From: Moraxella atlantae NBRC 14588
Lineage (GTDB): Bacteria; Pseudomonadota; Gammaproteobacteria; Pseudomonadales; Moraxellaceae
Direction of reading: 5' to 3'
Assembly (NCBI RefSeq): GCF_001591265.1
Contig: NZ_BCUL01000008.1
Coordinates: 1-64,000 of the forward strand
DNA: 64,000 nucleotides
In this document: piece by piece, positions 39,458 to 48,846 of the stretch
Position numbering within the stretch: position 1 is the first letter of the stretch
Layout of the letters: the number at the start of each line of letters is the position of its first letter
Made by a program: the position numbers and the translations under genes
The notes under the pieces: model-generated
What the model was told of the DNA's origin: nothing
The model's input: the letters and a program-made list of their open reading frames with translations, nothing else
Databases searched by the model: none

Positions 39458-40609
39458 TTAGCCCTCTGCCAAAACGTTTTGTAAGCCTTGTTGAAAGTGT
39501 TGCACCGTGCGATCGATATCGGTCAGCTTATCAAGCCCAAACAACCCAACGCGGAAGGTCTTAAAGCTGTCAGGTTCACCGATTTTTAGCGGTACACCAC
39601 TGGCGATTTGTAGCCCATGTTTGGCAAATGCCGCGCCGCTTTTGATGTCGTCACGGTCGGTATACACCACCACCACACCCGGTGCTTGGTAGCCTTCTGC
39701 CGCCACACTAGCAAAGCCGTGACGGCTGAGCAAATTGCGGATCTTTTGCCCCAGTTGCCATTGTGCGTCGTTGAGCGTAGCAAGTCCCACAGTTTTGGCT
39801 TCGGCGATGGTATCGCGGAACTGGCGTAGCCCATCGGTCGGCATGGTGGCAAAGTAGGCATGTCCGCCGTTTTCATAGGCGCGCATGATATTTAGCCATT
39901 GTTTTAAATCCAACCCAAAACTGGTTGATTCACTGGCATCCACGCGTGCTACCGCCGTTTGGTTCATCATCACAAGCCCCGCGCATGGCGTGCTTGCCCA
40001 GCCCTTTTGCGGGGCAGAAATCAGCACATCAATGCCAAGCGTCTGCATATCAAGCCACACGCAACCTGAGGCAATACAATCAATCACCAACAAGCCACCA
40101 ACGCTGTGTACCGCGTCACTCAACGCTTTGATGTAGTCATCGGGCAAGATAATGCCTGCCGCCGTCTCGACATGCGGCGCAAAGACCACCGCAGGTTTGT
40201 GTTCATAAATCGCCGCCACCGCCGTGTCAATATCAACAGGCGCGTAGGCTTGATTGGGTGTGTGGTCATCGGCGGCATGGGCAGTCAAGACACGCGCATG
40301 GGGCGTGATGCGTGCTTTATCGATGATTTGCGTCCAGCGATAGCTAAACCAACCGTTGCGGATAATCAACACGTCTTTGTCGGTCGCCAACTGCCGCGCC
40401 ACCGCTTCCATCGCGTATGTGCCTGTCCCTGGGATGATTGCCACTGCATCAGCGTGATACACGGCTTTAAGATCGGCAGACAAATCACGCATGACTTGTT
40501 GAAACTGCTGTGACATGTGGTTCAATGCGCGGTCGGTATACACCACCGAAAACTCAAGCAAGCCATCAGGGTCAATGTGGGGGTTTAAGTCGGGGCGTAG
40601 GGCAGGCAT
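39458..40609 (-). CDS. Class V aminotransferase (alanine-glyoxylate type)
   Basis: PLP enzyme of 383 residues from the ATG at 40609, which has AAGGA eight bases upstream; a start at 40651 adds 14 residues. Motifs: GTGTYAMEAVARQL, the Asp of LVIDCIASGCVW, PLP-Lys in SAPQKGWASTPCAGLV. This group includes serine-glyoxylate and alanine-glyoxylate aminotransferases and 2-aminoethylphosphonate-pyruvate transaminase; the exact substrates are not readable. No pathway partner nearby except co-directional crcB. Confidence 0.88.
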   Translation of the reverse strand: MPALRPDLNPHIDPDGLLEFSVVYTDRALNHMSQQFQQVMRDLSADLKAVYHADAVAIIPGTGTYAMEAVARQLATDKDVLIIRNGWFSYRWTQIIDKARITPHARVLTAHAADDHTPNQAYAPVDIDTAVAAIYEHKPAVVFAPHVETAAGIILPDDYIKALSDAVHSVGGLLVIDCIASGCVWLDMQTLGIDVLISAPQKGWASTPCAGLVMMNQTAVARVDASESTSFGLDLKQWLNIMRAYENGGHAYFATMPTDGLRQFRDTIAEAKTVGLATLNDAQWQLGQKIRNLLSRHGFASVAAEGYQAPGVVVVYTDRDDIKSGAAFAKHGLQIASGVPLKIGEPDSFKTFRVGLFGLDKLTDIDRTVQHFQQGLQNVLAEG

Positions 40610-40778
40610 GGTAAGTCCTTTTTTTGTGTTATTAAAAAAATTTTGTGTCATTAAAACACGTTCAAAAATTGCGTATGGTTACAACCAATCAAATGCTCAG
40701 CCAGTTTAGCAAAAATCGTATTTTGATGGCAAAACGTTTTTTAGCCGCCAAAGTTCAGTCTTTAAACCCATCATCAAC

Positions 40779-41477
40779 CTAAAAAGCTGGCAGCAAATTT
40801 GCCTGTAAAATCCGCCAACTCATCGGGTCAGTCACCGTTTGCCAAAACAGCGCAAACGGCGGCGCAAACACCACCAGCACCGCCAATAGCGCGTACAGTC
40901 CAACATACCAACGCGCGCGCTTGCGCTCAAACACCTTAAATGCCGTGCCAAACGATTTTTTTAAGCGTAGCCCAAACACATTCACACTATACAGCTCATC
41001 AAGCAGCAGATGAATCAACGCGCCACACCACAAAAACGCGCCCAAAAACCAACTCACCACCACGCCGTTTTTTAAGCCAAAAAAACTAACATACACCAGC
41101 CCCAACGCCAGCACCGCCATATACGGCAGTGAATGCACCATCCCGCGGTGCATCGTCAAGCGTGAAAACGTCGCCAACACGCCATAGCGCATGATGGCAT
41201 ACACCAACAGCCCCAGCGCGCACAGCGATAACAAAGACAGCCTTGGCGACCAATAAATCACCAACCCAAACGCCACCAAAATTGACAGCAGGCTAAACCC
41301 GACCCGCGCAGGCAGCGAATGGTCAAGGTCAATATCAGGCAGCAGTCCGCCCACCGTACCCGTGACCGCGCACAACACAAACTCCGTGCCGCTGACCATG
41401 CCTGCTTTATAAATCACCAAGCTTGCCGCCGCGCTTGCCACACATGCCACCGTGAAATGGGTATGAAAATTTGCCAT
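40779..41477 (-). CDS. YdjM-like inner-membrane metal-dependent hydrolase family protein
   Basis: 232 residues from the ATG at 41477 (AAGGATC upstream; the frame is open back to 41609 without family sequence). MANFHTHFTVA, GGLLPDIDLDHS, TMHRGMVHSLPY and IHLLLDELYSVNVFGL match the LexA-binding, inner-membrane-associated hydrolase family (YdjM), with His/Asp metal ligands and four to six TM helices. The biochemical role of this family is unknown. Confidence 0.85.
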   Translation of the reverse strand: MANFHTHFTVACVASAAASLVIYKAGMVSGTEFVLCAVTGTVGGLLPDIDLDHSLPARVGFSLLSILVAFGLVIYWSPRLSLLSLCALGLLVYAIMRYGVLATFSRLTMHRGMVHSLPYMAVLALGLVYVSFFGLKNGVVVSWFLGAFLWCGALIHLLLDELYSVNVFGLRLKKSFGTAFKVFERKRARWYVGLYALLAVLVVFAPPFALFWQTVTDPMSWRILQANLLPAF

Positions 41478-41742
41478 CGTCTGATCCTTATATTTGCTTG
41501 GCATTATAAAGGTTATCGGCAAATCACCGCAAAGCGATTGGCGCGATATATAGCCAAAGACGGTGCAAAATTTTTTGCCCAAACGCACCTGACGGCTTGC
41601 TTTTGTCACGTTACGGTAACATGGTTACGCTAATCTTACGCCGCGTGGCTGGTGTTTGGCGCAATGGTGGAGCAAAAACCATGCCATTTACCAATAAGCC
41701 AACTTTTGTTTATAAAAAATATTTGCCAAAACAGGAAAAACC

Positions 41743-43893
41743 ATGAACCTAAACGTAACAATCAATCGTCCGAACACCTTGCGACGTGCCGTACGCCATG
41801 CCTTGCACATCGGTATGCCAAGCCTACTACTTGCCGTCGGGCTGACCGCGTGTAACGATGACGACAACGAAACCAAAATCGTTGCCGTGCAACCTGCCGA
41901 CAACGCCAACGCAGGCAACAATAACACCAACACGGGTAACAACAACGGCAATACCAACACCACACCTGCCAACACCAGCCTAAACTTAGCCCTACTAGAA
42001 ACCACCGACCTACACACCAACATCTTAAGCTACGACTACTACAAACTGGCAGAAGACAAATCACTGGGGCTTGAGCGCACTGCCACCTTAATCAAACAAG
42101 CGCGCCAAGACTACCCCAACAACGTGCTGCTTGACGATGGCGACACCATTCAAGGCACCGCACTTGCGGACTATCAAGCCGTCATCAACCCCGTCAAATG
42201 CGACGAAACGCTGGCGATTTATAAAGTCATGAATGACTTAAAATTTGACGCAGGCACGATTGGCAACCATGAATTTAACTACGGCTTAAACTTTCTTAAC
42301 CAAGTCACAGGCAGCCAATTTAACGTCGATGGCGTGACCAACCGCGCCCAGCCTTGCCAAGGCCCTAACTTCCCATTGGTGCTGTCAAACGTATGGAGCG
42401 TCAAGAGCGGACAGCCGCTATTTAAGCCCTACCAAATCATCACCAAAACCTTCACCGCGACCAAACCTGACGGCAGCCAAGTGCAAGTGCCCATCAAAAT
42501 CGGCGTGATTGGCTTTACCACCCCTGGCATCATGACATGGGACAAAAATTGGCTAGAAGGCAAAGTCACCACCCAAGGTGCCAAAGAAATGGCAGAAAAA
42601 TACGTGCCACAAATGCGCAAAGAAGGTGCAGATATCGTCGTTGCCCTGTCACACGGCGGGCTTGATACCTCAAGCTACAGCCCAACCATGGAAAATGCCA
42701 GCTACTACATTGCACAAGTACCAGGTATTGACGCGCTGTTCATGGGGCATTCACACCAATCATTCCCCGATAAAAACAGCACCAACCCAAACTGGAACGC
42801 AGCAGGCGTGGATAAAGAAAAAGGCACCATCCATGGCGTGCCTGCGACCATGGCAAACCAATGGGGCAGAAGCCTAGGCGTAATCAAACTCAACTTGGTT
42901 TATGATGGGCAAAAATGGAACGTCAAAAAAGACGCGACCGAAGTTGAGCTACGCAACATTCAAAACGCTGACAAAACTTACGTCGCCGCTGATCCACAAG
43001 TCAGCAAACTGGTTGCCGATGCTCACCAAGCCACCATTAACTACGTCAAAACCCCGATTGGCACCACCAACTTCCCGATGACCAGCTACTTTGCTGACGT
43101 GGGCGACGTATCAGCCATTCAAATCGTCAATCAGGCGCAAGCCAGCTACGTTGCCGACTACATCAACGCCAACTTGCCGCAGTACAAAGGCGTACCTGTA
43201 CTGTCAGTGAGCGCACCATTTAAGAGCGGCTACGCTGGCGCGAATGACTTCACCGATGTTGCCCAAGGCAACGTTGCCATCAATAACGCCGCCGACTTGT
43301 ACCTATACCCCAACACCGTATCAGCGGTCATGGTCACAGGCAGCGACATCAAAAAATGGCTAGAAAACGCCGCCAAACGCTTCAACAAAATCGACCCAAA
43401 CAAAAAAGATACTCAATATCTGACCAGCACCTTCCCAGGTTACAACTTCGATATCTTTACCACCCCTGACGTGCATTATGAAATTGATGTCACCCAACCT
43501 GTGGGCAGTCGTATCAAAAACCTGACCTACCAAGGTCAGCCCATGGCAGATACCGCCCAATTCATCATCGCAACCAACAACTACCGCGCTTCTGGCTTAA
43601 GCAAATACGCAGGCATTGCCGATGGCAAAACCATTTATTCTGCGCCAGATGCCAACCGCGACGTATTGATTGACTACATCAAAGCTGTCAAAAACCTCAC
43701 CCGTGCCCAAAACGGCAGCGCGCGTAGCTGGCAGTTCACCAAAGTGATGACCCAAGGCCCTGTGTTGTTCAAATCTGCACCGAACAAAATCGAGCTTGCC
43801 AAAGCTGCTGGCATCAACAACGTCATACAGCTCAACAATGACGACGGACAAGGCAAGGGGTTAGCCGATTATCAAATCGACTTGAGCAAATAA
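41743..43893 (+). CDS. Lipoprotein 2',3'-cyclic-nucleotide phosphodiesterase / 5'-nucleotidase family
   Basis: 716 residues. Signal peptide with lipobox VGLTAC (Cys about 38), an Asn/Thr-rich linker (NAGNNNTNTGNNNGNTNTT), then the metallophosphoesterase domain: LLETTDLHTN, DDGDTIQGTALADY, GNHEFNYGLNFL, ALSHGGLD, GHSHQSFPD. The C-terminal 5'-nucleotidase domain has the stacking-type GYNFDIFTTPDVHYEID near 565-580. This layout is that of periplasmic CpdB, but lipid-anchored. It should release nucleosides and phosphate from nucleotides. Followed by a terminator. Confidence 0.9.
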   Translation: MNLNVTINRPNTLRRAVRHALHIGMPSLLLAVGLTACNDDDNETKIVAVQPADNANAGNNNTNTGNNNGNTNTTPANTSLNLALLETTDLHTNILSYDYYKLAEDKSLGLERTATLIKQARQDYPNNVLLDDGDTIQGTALADYQAVINPVKCDETLAIYKVMNDLKFDAGTIGNHEFNYGLNFLNQVTGSQFNVDGVTNRAQPCQGPNFPLVLSNVWSVKSGQPLFKPYQIITKTFTATKPDGSQVQVPIKIGVIGFTTPGIMTWDKNWLEGKVTTQGAKEMAEKYVPQMRKEGADIVVALSHGGLDTSSYSPTMENASYYIAQVPGIDALFMGHSHQSFPDKNSTNPNWNAAGVDKEKGTIHGVPATMANQWGRSLGVIKLNLVYDGQKWNVKKDATEVELRNIQNADKTYVAADPQVSKLVADAHQATINYVKTPIGTTNFPMTSYFADVGDVSAIQIVNQAQASYVADYINANLPQYKGVPVLSVSAPFKSGYAGANDFTDVAQGNVAINNAADLYLYPNTVSAVMVTGSDIKKWLENAAKRFNKIDPNKKDTQYLTSTFPGYNFDIFTTPDVHYEIDVTQPVGSRIKNLTYQGQPMADTAQFIIATNNYRASGLSKYAGIADGKTIYSAPDANRDVLIDYIKAVKNLTRAQNGSARSWQFTKVMTQGPVLFKSAPNKIELAKAAGINNVIQLNNDDGQGKGLADYQIDLSK

Positions 43894-43909
43894 ATTTTAG
43901 CTACACATC

Positions 43910-43942
43910 AAAAAATCCCTCACGCCAGCGTGGGGGATTTTT
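43910..43942 (+). terminator. Terminator of the nucleotidase gene
   Basis: AAAAAATCCC-TCACG-CCAG-CGTG-GGGGATTTTT hairpin with T run. Confidence 0.88.
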
Positions 43943-43968
43943 GTTGAAACCGTACTTTGGTTGATGAC

Positions 43969-44006
43969 AAAAAAAATCGCCCATCTCAACAGACGGGCGA
44001 TTTTGG
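43969..44006 (-). terminator. Terminator of the tRNA-Ala/tRNA-Glu unit
   Basis: AAAATCGCCC and GGGCGATTTT form a perfect 10-bp stem; the A run at 43969-43976 gives the U-tract on the minus strand, directly after tRNA-Glu. Confidence 0.85.
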
Positions 44007-44012
44007 AATAAG

Positions 44013-44088
44013 TGGCGTCCCCACGGGGATTCGAACCCCGGTTACCGCCGTGAAAGGGCGATGTCCTAGGCCTCTAGACGATGGGGAC
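44013..44088 (-). tRNA. tRNA-Glu (anticodon TTC)
   Basis: Cloverleaf on the minus strand with acceptor GTCCCCA/TGGGGAC, D arm, anticodon loop CTTTCAC with TTC, and T loop GGTTCGAATCC. The 3' CCA is encoded. 76 bases with CCA. Confidence 0.97.
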
Positions 44089-44173
44089 GCAATGCAAGTA
44101 GTCAATTTTTAAGCGTATAAGTATCGCTGAGCGAGATTACAGCTTAAAAACTACTTTGAGAGGATCTAAGATT

Positions 44174-44249
44174 TGGTGGAGCTAAGCGGAGTCGAACCGC
44201 TGACCCCTACAATGCCATTGTAGTGCTCTACCAACTGAGCTATAGCCCC
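44174..44249 (-). tRNA. tRNA-Ala (anticodon GGC)
   Basis: Minus strand GGGGCTATAGCTCAGTTGG start, anticodon stem CTACA/TGTAG with loop ATGGCAT (GGC), T loop GGTTCGACTCC, acceptor partner TAGCTCC, CCA encoded. Transcribed before tRNA-Glu from one promoter. Confidence 0.96.
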
Positions 44250-44324
44250 AAAATTTGGGAGTGTTTGGGATCATGCGGTATGCTACCCAACACCATCTTA
44301 AATCCATTGCCTAAGAGTGCGCGT

Positions 44325-44353
44325 ATTTTATGGAATCGTGCTTGGCTTGTCAA
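44325..44353 (-). promoter_or_regulatory. Sigma-70 promoter of the tRNA unit
   Basis: On the minus strand TTGACA (44348-44353), 17-bp spacer, TAAAAT (44325-44330); about 70 bp upstream of tRNA-Ala. Confidence 0.82.
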
Positions 44354-44460
44354 GCATAAATCGAAAAAAATTATCGATTATAATTATGCGGCGGTTTTAG
44401 CAAGTTTTTTAGCGTGTTGTGGGCGCTTAAAATAGTTTTGCTATGTCTGCAGCCTGCTAT

Positions 44461-44488
44461 AATAGCGTAATTTTAATAGCGTAATTTT
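44461..44488 (+). repeat. 14-bp tandem duplication before dedA
   Basis: AATAGCGTAATTTT twice (44461-44474, 44475-44488). A second, 10-bp duplication of TGAGCAGGG-type sequence directly before the start doubles the ribosome-site-like sequence of dedA. Confidence 0.7.
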
Positions 44489-44591
44489 GGCGTATAGTGT
44501 TTTTGTATATTTGGCGCGTTTTTACACGCTATTTTAATCAAAATAGACGCGGTTTTGGCAGTGACCGATTTGAGCAGGGATGAGCAGGGTA

Positions 44592-45227
44592 ATGATGGCA
44601 TTGATTGATTTTATTTTGCATATCGGTGCGCACCTTGAGGCACTGGTGGCGCAATATGGCACATGGATTTATGCTATTTTGTTTGTCATTGTGTTTTGTG
44701 AGACGGGACTGGTGGTGTTGCCATTTTTGCCAGGGGATTCGATGTTGTTTGCCGCAGGTGCGATTGCGGCGGTGGGTGGAATGAATATTTTTGCCCTAAT
44801 TGGCACGTTGATTGGCGCGGCGATTCTTGGTGATTGGTTGAATTTTGAAATCGGTAAGCACTATGGGCGCAGGCTGTTTGCTAATCCTAATTCGCGTATT
44901 TTTCGCCAAAGTTATTTGCACAAAACCGAGCAGTATTTTGCCAAATATGGCGGACGCACGGTGATGATTGCGCGGTTTATTCCGATTGTGCGTACATTTG
45001 CGCCGTTTGTGGCAGGTATGGGGCAGATGTCGTACGGGTATTTTTTGCGTTATAACGTTGTCGGGGCGGTGGTGTGGGTGACGCTGTTTAGCCTGCTGGG
45101 TTATTTTTTTGGGCAGTTGCCGTTTGTCAAAACGCATTTTTCATGGATTTTGTTGGCAATTATTGTCATTTCAATTTTGCCTATGGTGATTGAGATGGCG
45201 CGCGCGTGGTCTAAGTCTAGGGCATAG
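44592..45227 (+). CDS. DedA-family membrane protein
   Basis: Inner-membrane protein of about 211 residues with VFCETGLVVLPFLPGDSMLFAAGA and GGRTVMIARFIPIVRTFAPFVAG, the family hallmarks (re-entrant loop and essential Arg/Glu). DedA proteins recycle lipid carriers such as undecaprenyl phosphate or phospholipids across the membrane. Start uncertain: ATGs at 44580 and 44592 are each preceded by AGCAGGG, a consequence of the local duplication. Confidence 0.92.
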   Translation: MMALIDFILHIGAHLEALVAQYGTWIYAILFVIVFCETGLVVLPFLPGDSMLFAAGAIAAVGGMNIFALIGTLIGAAILGDWLNFEIGKHYGRRLFANPNSRIFRQSYLHKTEQYFAKYGGRTVMIARFIPIVRTFAPFVAGMGQMSYGYFLRYNVVGAVVWVTLFSLLGYFFGQLPFVKTHFSWILLAIIVISILPMVIEMARAWSKSRA

Positions 45228-45365
45228 TTGATTTTTTGGGACAAAAATTGGCTGAAAAAATAGCTTGTTATGATACCAAGACTTTTTACCAAAAATCGCG
45301 CTTGCATTCCGCCTAGGCTTGCGGTATGGTTGAAAAATCTTTTGCCATAAGAGGTCGTACGTCGT

Positions 45366-46280
45366 ATGTCAGACGACAACGCAAGCCCATCGGGCAGTAG
45401 CTGGTCACGGGGACTCAAACGCTGGTTGTCCACCGCGCCTGAAACCCGTGACGAACTGGTCAAATTGGTGCATGATTCGCGCAAGTTTTTGGAGCCCGAC
45501 ACCGTCGATATGCTTGAGGGTGTGCTTGATTTGCCTGCCACCTTGGTGCATGAAATCATGACCCCCATCAGCCATGTGGTCAGCTTTACCGAAGACCAAC
45601 ATCTTGCCGATATCATGGCGGTGTTTGTTGAGACCACGCATTCGCGTTACCCTGTGTTTGGGCAAGACCCGAACAATCAGCAAGAAACCGTCAAAGGTAT
45701 TTTGGTGACCAAAGATGTCATTCCGTATTTGGTGCAGGCTGCCAAAGGTGAGGCTACAGGTGACTTTAACGTCATGAATTGGGTGCGTCAGCCGATTTAT
45801 GTTAGCGAAAATGCGCGTTCAGACAACCTGCTGCGCCTGTTTCAAAAACACCAAATGCACATGGCGATTGTGATTGATGAGTTTGGCAATACCGCAGGCG
45901 TGGTGACGATGGAGGATTTGCTTGAGGAGATCGTCGGTGATATTGTCGATGAGCACGATGACTTGGGCGAAGACAGTTCGATGTATCACATTGTGCCTGC
46001 AGCGGCAGGTGGCGCGGCACTGGGCAAAGACTGCTGGATTATCCAGTCTTTAACACCGATTACGGAGTGCAACGAGCAGCTGGGCACGACGTTTGATACC
46101 GAGGATGTCACCACGATGGGTGGACTGGTCATGCAGCACTTGGGCGATGTCCATGAGGTGCTCGGGCAGACGGTGTATGTGGATAATTGCCGCTTGACGG
46201 TGCTGACAGCACAAGACCGCTTTATTCAAACCATTGAATTGGTCAAAGATTTTGCGCCACCTGATGCCGAGACGCTGTGA
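45366..46280 (+). CDS. corC: CorC/HlyC-type CBS-domain protein
   Basis: 304-residue cytoplasmic protein with a CBS pair (VHEIMTPISHVVSFTEDQ; MHMAIVIDEFGNTAGVVTMEDLLEEIVGDI) and C-terminal CorC_HlyC domain (TTMGGLVMQHLG). It lacks the membrane domain of CNNM-type transporters. Linked to magnesium/cobalt efflux; E. coli YbeX (CorC) also affects ribosome biogenesis. The pair corC-lnt is conserved and lnt follows after 86 bp. Confidence 0.92.
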   Translation: MSDDNASPSGSSWSRGLKRWLSTAPETRDELVKLVHDSRKFLEPDTVDMLEGVLDLPATLVHEIMTPISHVVSFTEDQHLADIMAVFVETTHSRYPVFGQDPNNQQETVKGILVTKDVIPYLVQAAKGEATGDFNVMNWVRQPIYVSENARSDNLLRLFQKHQMHMAIVIDEFGNTAGVVTMEDLLEEIVGDIVDEHDDLGEDSSMYHIVPAAAGGAALGKDCWIIQSLTPITECNEQLGTTFDTEDVTTMGGLVMQHLGDVHEVLGQTVYVDNCRLTVLTAQDRFIQTIELVKDFAPPDAETL

Positions 46281-46366
46281 CGCTTATTGGGTCACGCTAA
46301 AAATATAATACGTTGTAACATGGCACATGCAAACGCAAGTTTGCCAGTAATTGTGATAAAAAATCT

Positions 46367-47950
46367 ATGCGTATAACCACGCAAACTTTACGTCAGCGGC
46401 GTTTGGTCAGTACCCAGGAGCAAGCGTCTGAGTATGTACCGCGCGGCAGATTTGTCGCGCATTTGTTGTTGGCATGGCTGGCAGGTGCGGTATTCGTGTT
46501 TGCCCTTGCGCCCTATGGGGTGTGGGGTGTGGCATTGCTATCGCCTGCGGTGCTGTACGCGCTGTTGTTGCCAAACCTTACCAATGCGCGCGCGTTTTGG
46601 CTTGGTGAAGCGTATGGCATGGGGCTGTGGTGCGTCGGTGCGTTTTGGCTGTATACCTCGATTCACACCTATGGCGATACGCCAATGTGGCTTGCGCTGC
46701 TGTTGATTGCAGGCATGGGCGCGATCATGGGGTTGTTTCATGCGGTGCTGGCGTTGGTGTTCAACCGCTTGGGCAAGCAGCCGTTTGCCTTTGCTGCGCT
46801 GTGGATGATACAAGAATGGCTCAAAACGTGGCTATTCACGGGTTTTCCGTGGCTGTTTGTGGGTTATGCTTACACCGAACAACCATGGCTGACCAGCCTT
46901 GCACCTGTGTTTGGCGTGTTTGCGCTATCGTTTGTTTCGGTGCTTGCGTCGGCAAGTGCGGTTGAGGCATTGCGCCGCCGTTATCGGTTTTTGCTGCCTG
47001 TGGCACTGTGTTTGTTGGCAAGCGTGGCGCTGTATTGGCGTGCCCCATCATGGACCACGCCAACAAACGCGCGTCCGCTGTCGGTGTCGCTGATTCAAGG
47101 CAATATTCCCCAAGATTTAAAATGGCTGCAAGAATACCAAATCCAAACGTTGGCGATTTATGCAGGTTTGAGCAAAACCGAGTGGGGGCGTGACATCGTG
47201 CTATGGCCAGAATCCTCCATTCCGATGTTTCAAATTGATGCCATGCCGTTTATCAGCCAAGTCGCCAACATCGCCAAACAACATAACACCGCGTGGCTGA
47301 CGGGTATACCGTATGTGGATGTCGCCGAATACAATCCCAAAATCGATGCCTATGAGCCGTTTTATAACAGTGTGATTGCGCTGGGCGCGGACGCCAAAGG
47401 CTTGTATAAAAAACAAAATTTGGTACCTGTGGGCGAATACATCCCGCTTGAGGGCGCGCTGAACTGGCTATTGCCAGATTTGATGGGCGGTGAGATGAGC
47501 TTTCGTGCAGGCAAGCCCAACCAAGCACCGCTGGCGGTCAAAAACCAGCATATTGGCGTGGCGGTATGCTATGAAGTTGCCTATCCTGATACTACCCGTC
47601 ACAATGCGCACGGCAGTAACTTTTTACTTACCGTATCCAATGACGCGTGGTTTGGCACATCGGCAGGCCCGTTGCAGCATTTGCAAATGGTACAAATGCG
47701 AGCAATCGAAACGGGGCGTTGGTTTATGCGCGCGACCAACACAGGGGTAACTGCCATTATCAATGACAAAGGGCAGATTGTGGCACGCGCGCCGCAATTT
47801 ACGCGCACCGTACTGCGTGGTGAGGTGCAGCCGCGGCAAGGCGATACGCCGTTTATGCGTTGGGGTAGCTATCCTGTGCTGTTACTCAGCGCGTTATTAA
47901 CCATCATGAGCGCGTTAGGACAACGTCATGCCCGTACGCGCGCACGCTAA
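46367..47950 (+). CDS. lnt: Apolipoprotein N-acyltransferase
   Basis: Adds the third acyl chain to lipoproteins after Lgt and LspA. 527 residues: about seven TM helices in the first 220 and a nitrilase-type periplasmic domain with the Glu of LWPESSIPMF, Lys of YKKQNLVPVGEYIP and Cys of GVAVCYEVAYPD. TM helix at the C-terminus (VLLLSALLTIMSAL). Confidence 0.96.
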   Translation: MRITTQTLRQRRLVSTQEQASEYVPRGRFVAHLLLAWLAGAVFVFALAPYGVWGVALLSPAVLYALLLPNLTNARAFWLGEAYGMGLWCVGAFWLYTSIHTYGDTPMWLALLLIAGMGAIMGLFHAVLALVFNRLGKQPFAFAALWMIQEWLKTWLFTGFPWLFVGYAYTEQPWLTSLAPVFGVFALSFVSVLASASAVEALRRRYRFLLPVALCLLASVALYWRAPSWTTPTNARPLSVSLIQGNIPQDLKWLQEYQIQTLAIYAGLSKTEWGRDIVLWPESSIPMFQIDAMPFISQVANIAKQHNTAWLTGIPYVDVAEYNPKIDAYEPFYNSVIALGADAKGLYKKQNLVPVGEYIPLEGALNWLLPDLMGGEMSFRAGKPNQAPLAVKNQHIGVAVCYEVAYPDTTRHNAHGSNFLLTVSNDAWFGTSAGPLQHLQMVQMRAIETGRWFMRATNTGVTAIINDKGQIVARAPQFTRTVLRGEVQPRQGDTPFMRWGSYPVLLLSALLTIMSALGQRHARTRAR

Positions 47951-48132
47951 CCATTTCCCCAATTCGGTTAAGGTTTTATGTGTCGTCCTGTCGCACTTGA
48001 GCAAAAATTGCTATATAATAGCAACAAACTTGCGTATAATAGTTGCAGCGCACGCTGGCGGCTTTTTTGCAAGCGACCTTATTATCGTTATAACCCTTGG
48101 CAGCGTGACGGCGCATAGGTTGGGAGAAAGCA

Positions 48133-48609
48133 ATGGCGCATCAACATCATGACGTGGTAGAAAAGAACACCAAAAACGAACTCATCATGACGTTGGTTGG
48201 GGTGTTGGCGTTTGCATCCATCGTTTTATTAATCAGCGTATCAAGCTACTTACGCCCAGCAGGGCAGCACATTGATGTAGCAAAACTCAACGCTGAAGCG
48301 GCAAGCTCAGGTGTTGCTAGCACACCAATGAGCGTGGCACAGGCGGTTGATGCATCTGCCGTTAGCACCACCGATGCAGTTACCGTACCAACCGACAGCA
48401 CCACAGTATCGGCACCAAACACCAGTGTAGATAGCCCTGATAACGCAGTAATGACACCTGCTAGCGAACCTACCGCGGTAGCAAAACAATCCACAATCAA
48501 TGAGCGCAACGCATCAACCGCTGAAGCCAAAGGCGAAATCAAAGAAAACACAGGCGCACTACCTGATGTTGCGCCACCTGTTGCCTCAGCCGTTGATACA
48601 CCAAAATAA
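48133..48609 (+). CDS. Single-TM protein with Ala/Thr/Ser/Val-rich tail
   Basis: 158 residues of unknown function. Short N-terminus rich in His (MAHQHHDVVEKN), one TM helix about residues 17-37 (LIMTLVGVLAFASIVLLISVS), then about 120 residues of low-complexity sequence with Pro, Thr, Ser, Asp and Ala, probably periplasmic and disordered. Upstream there are two TATAAT-like sequences (48014 and 48036 region); a terminator follows. Confidence 0.7.
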   Translation: MAHQHHDVVEKNTKNELIMTLVGVLAFASIVLLISVSSYLRPAGQHIDVAKLNAEAASSGVASTPMSVAQAVDASAVSTTDAVTVPTDSTTVSAPNTSVDSPDNAVMTPASEPTAVAKQSTINERNASTAEAKGEIKENTGALPDVAPPVASAVDTPK

Positions 48610-48672
48610 ACGCCTTGGTTGATTGCGGCAGTTTTTACACGCCATCAGCAGGCAAATGTGCCTCATGCATTT

Positions 48673-48706
48673 TAAAAAAACCTCAGCTTGACTGGGGTTT
48701 TTTTTA
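48673..48706 (+). terminator. Terminator after the 48133 gene
   Basis: AAAAAAACCTCAG-CTTGA-CTGGGGTTTTTTTT hairpin with T run. Confidence 0.88.
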
Positions 48707-48846
48707 ATTGGTTTGTATCGTGTCAGTTGCAGCCGCTAGCAAATTGAGCTTGATTATTTTAAACTGGCAAAAAATTTTGAGGTTAGGCTTGGCAAAGTGA
48801 ATGACAAACGCGCAGTAGCCAGCCAACGACAGTAAAGGCAAACGCT

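Noticed and set aside
44267-44435. Frames between the tRNAs and dedA
   Set aside because: They overlap tRNA-Ala or its promoter and have no coding signals.
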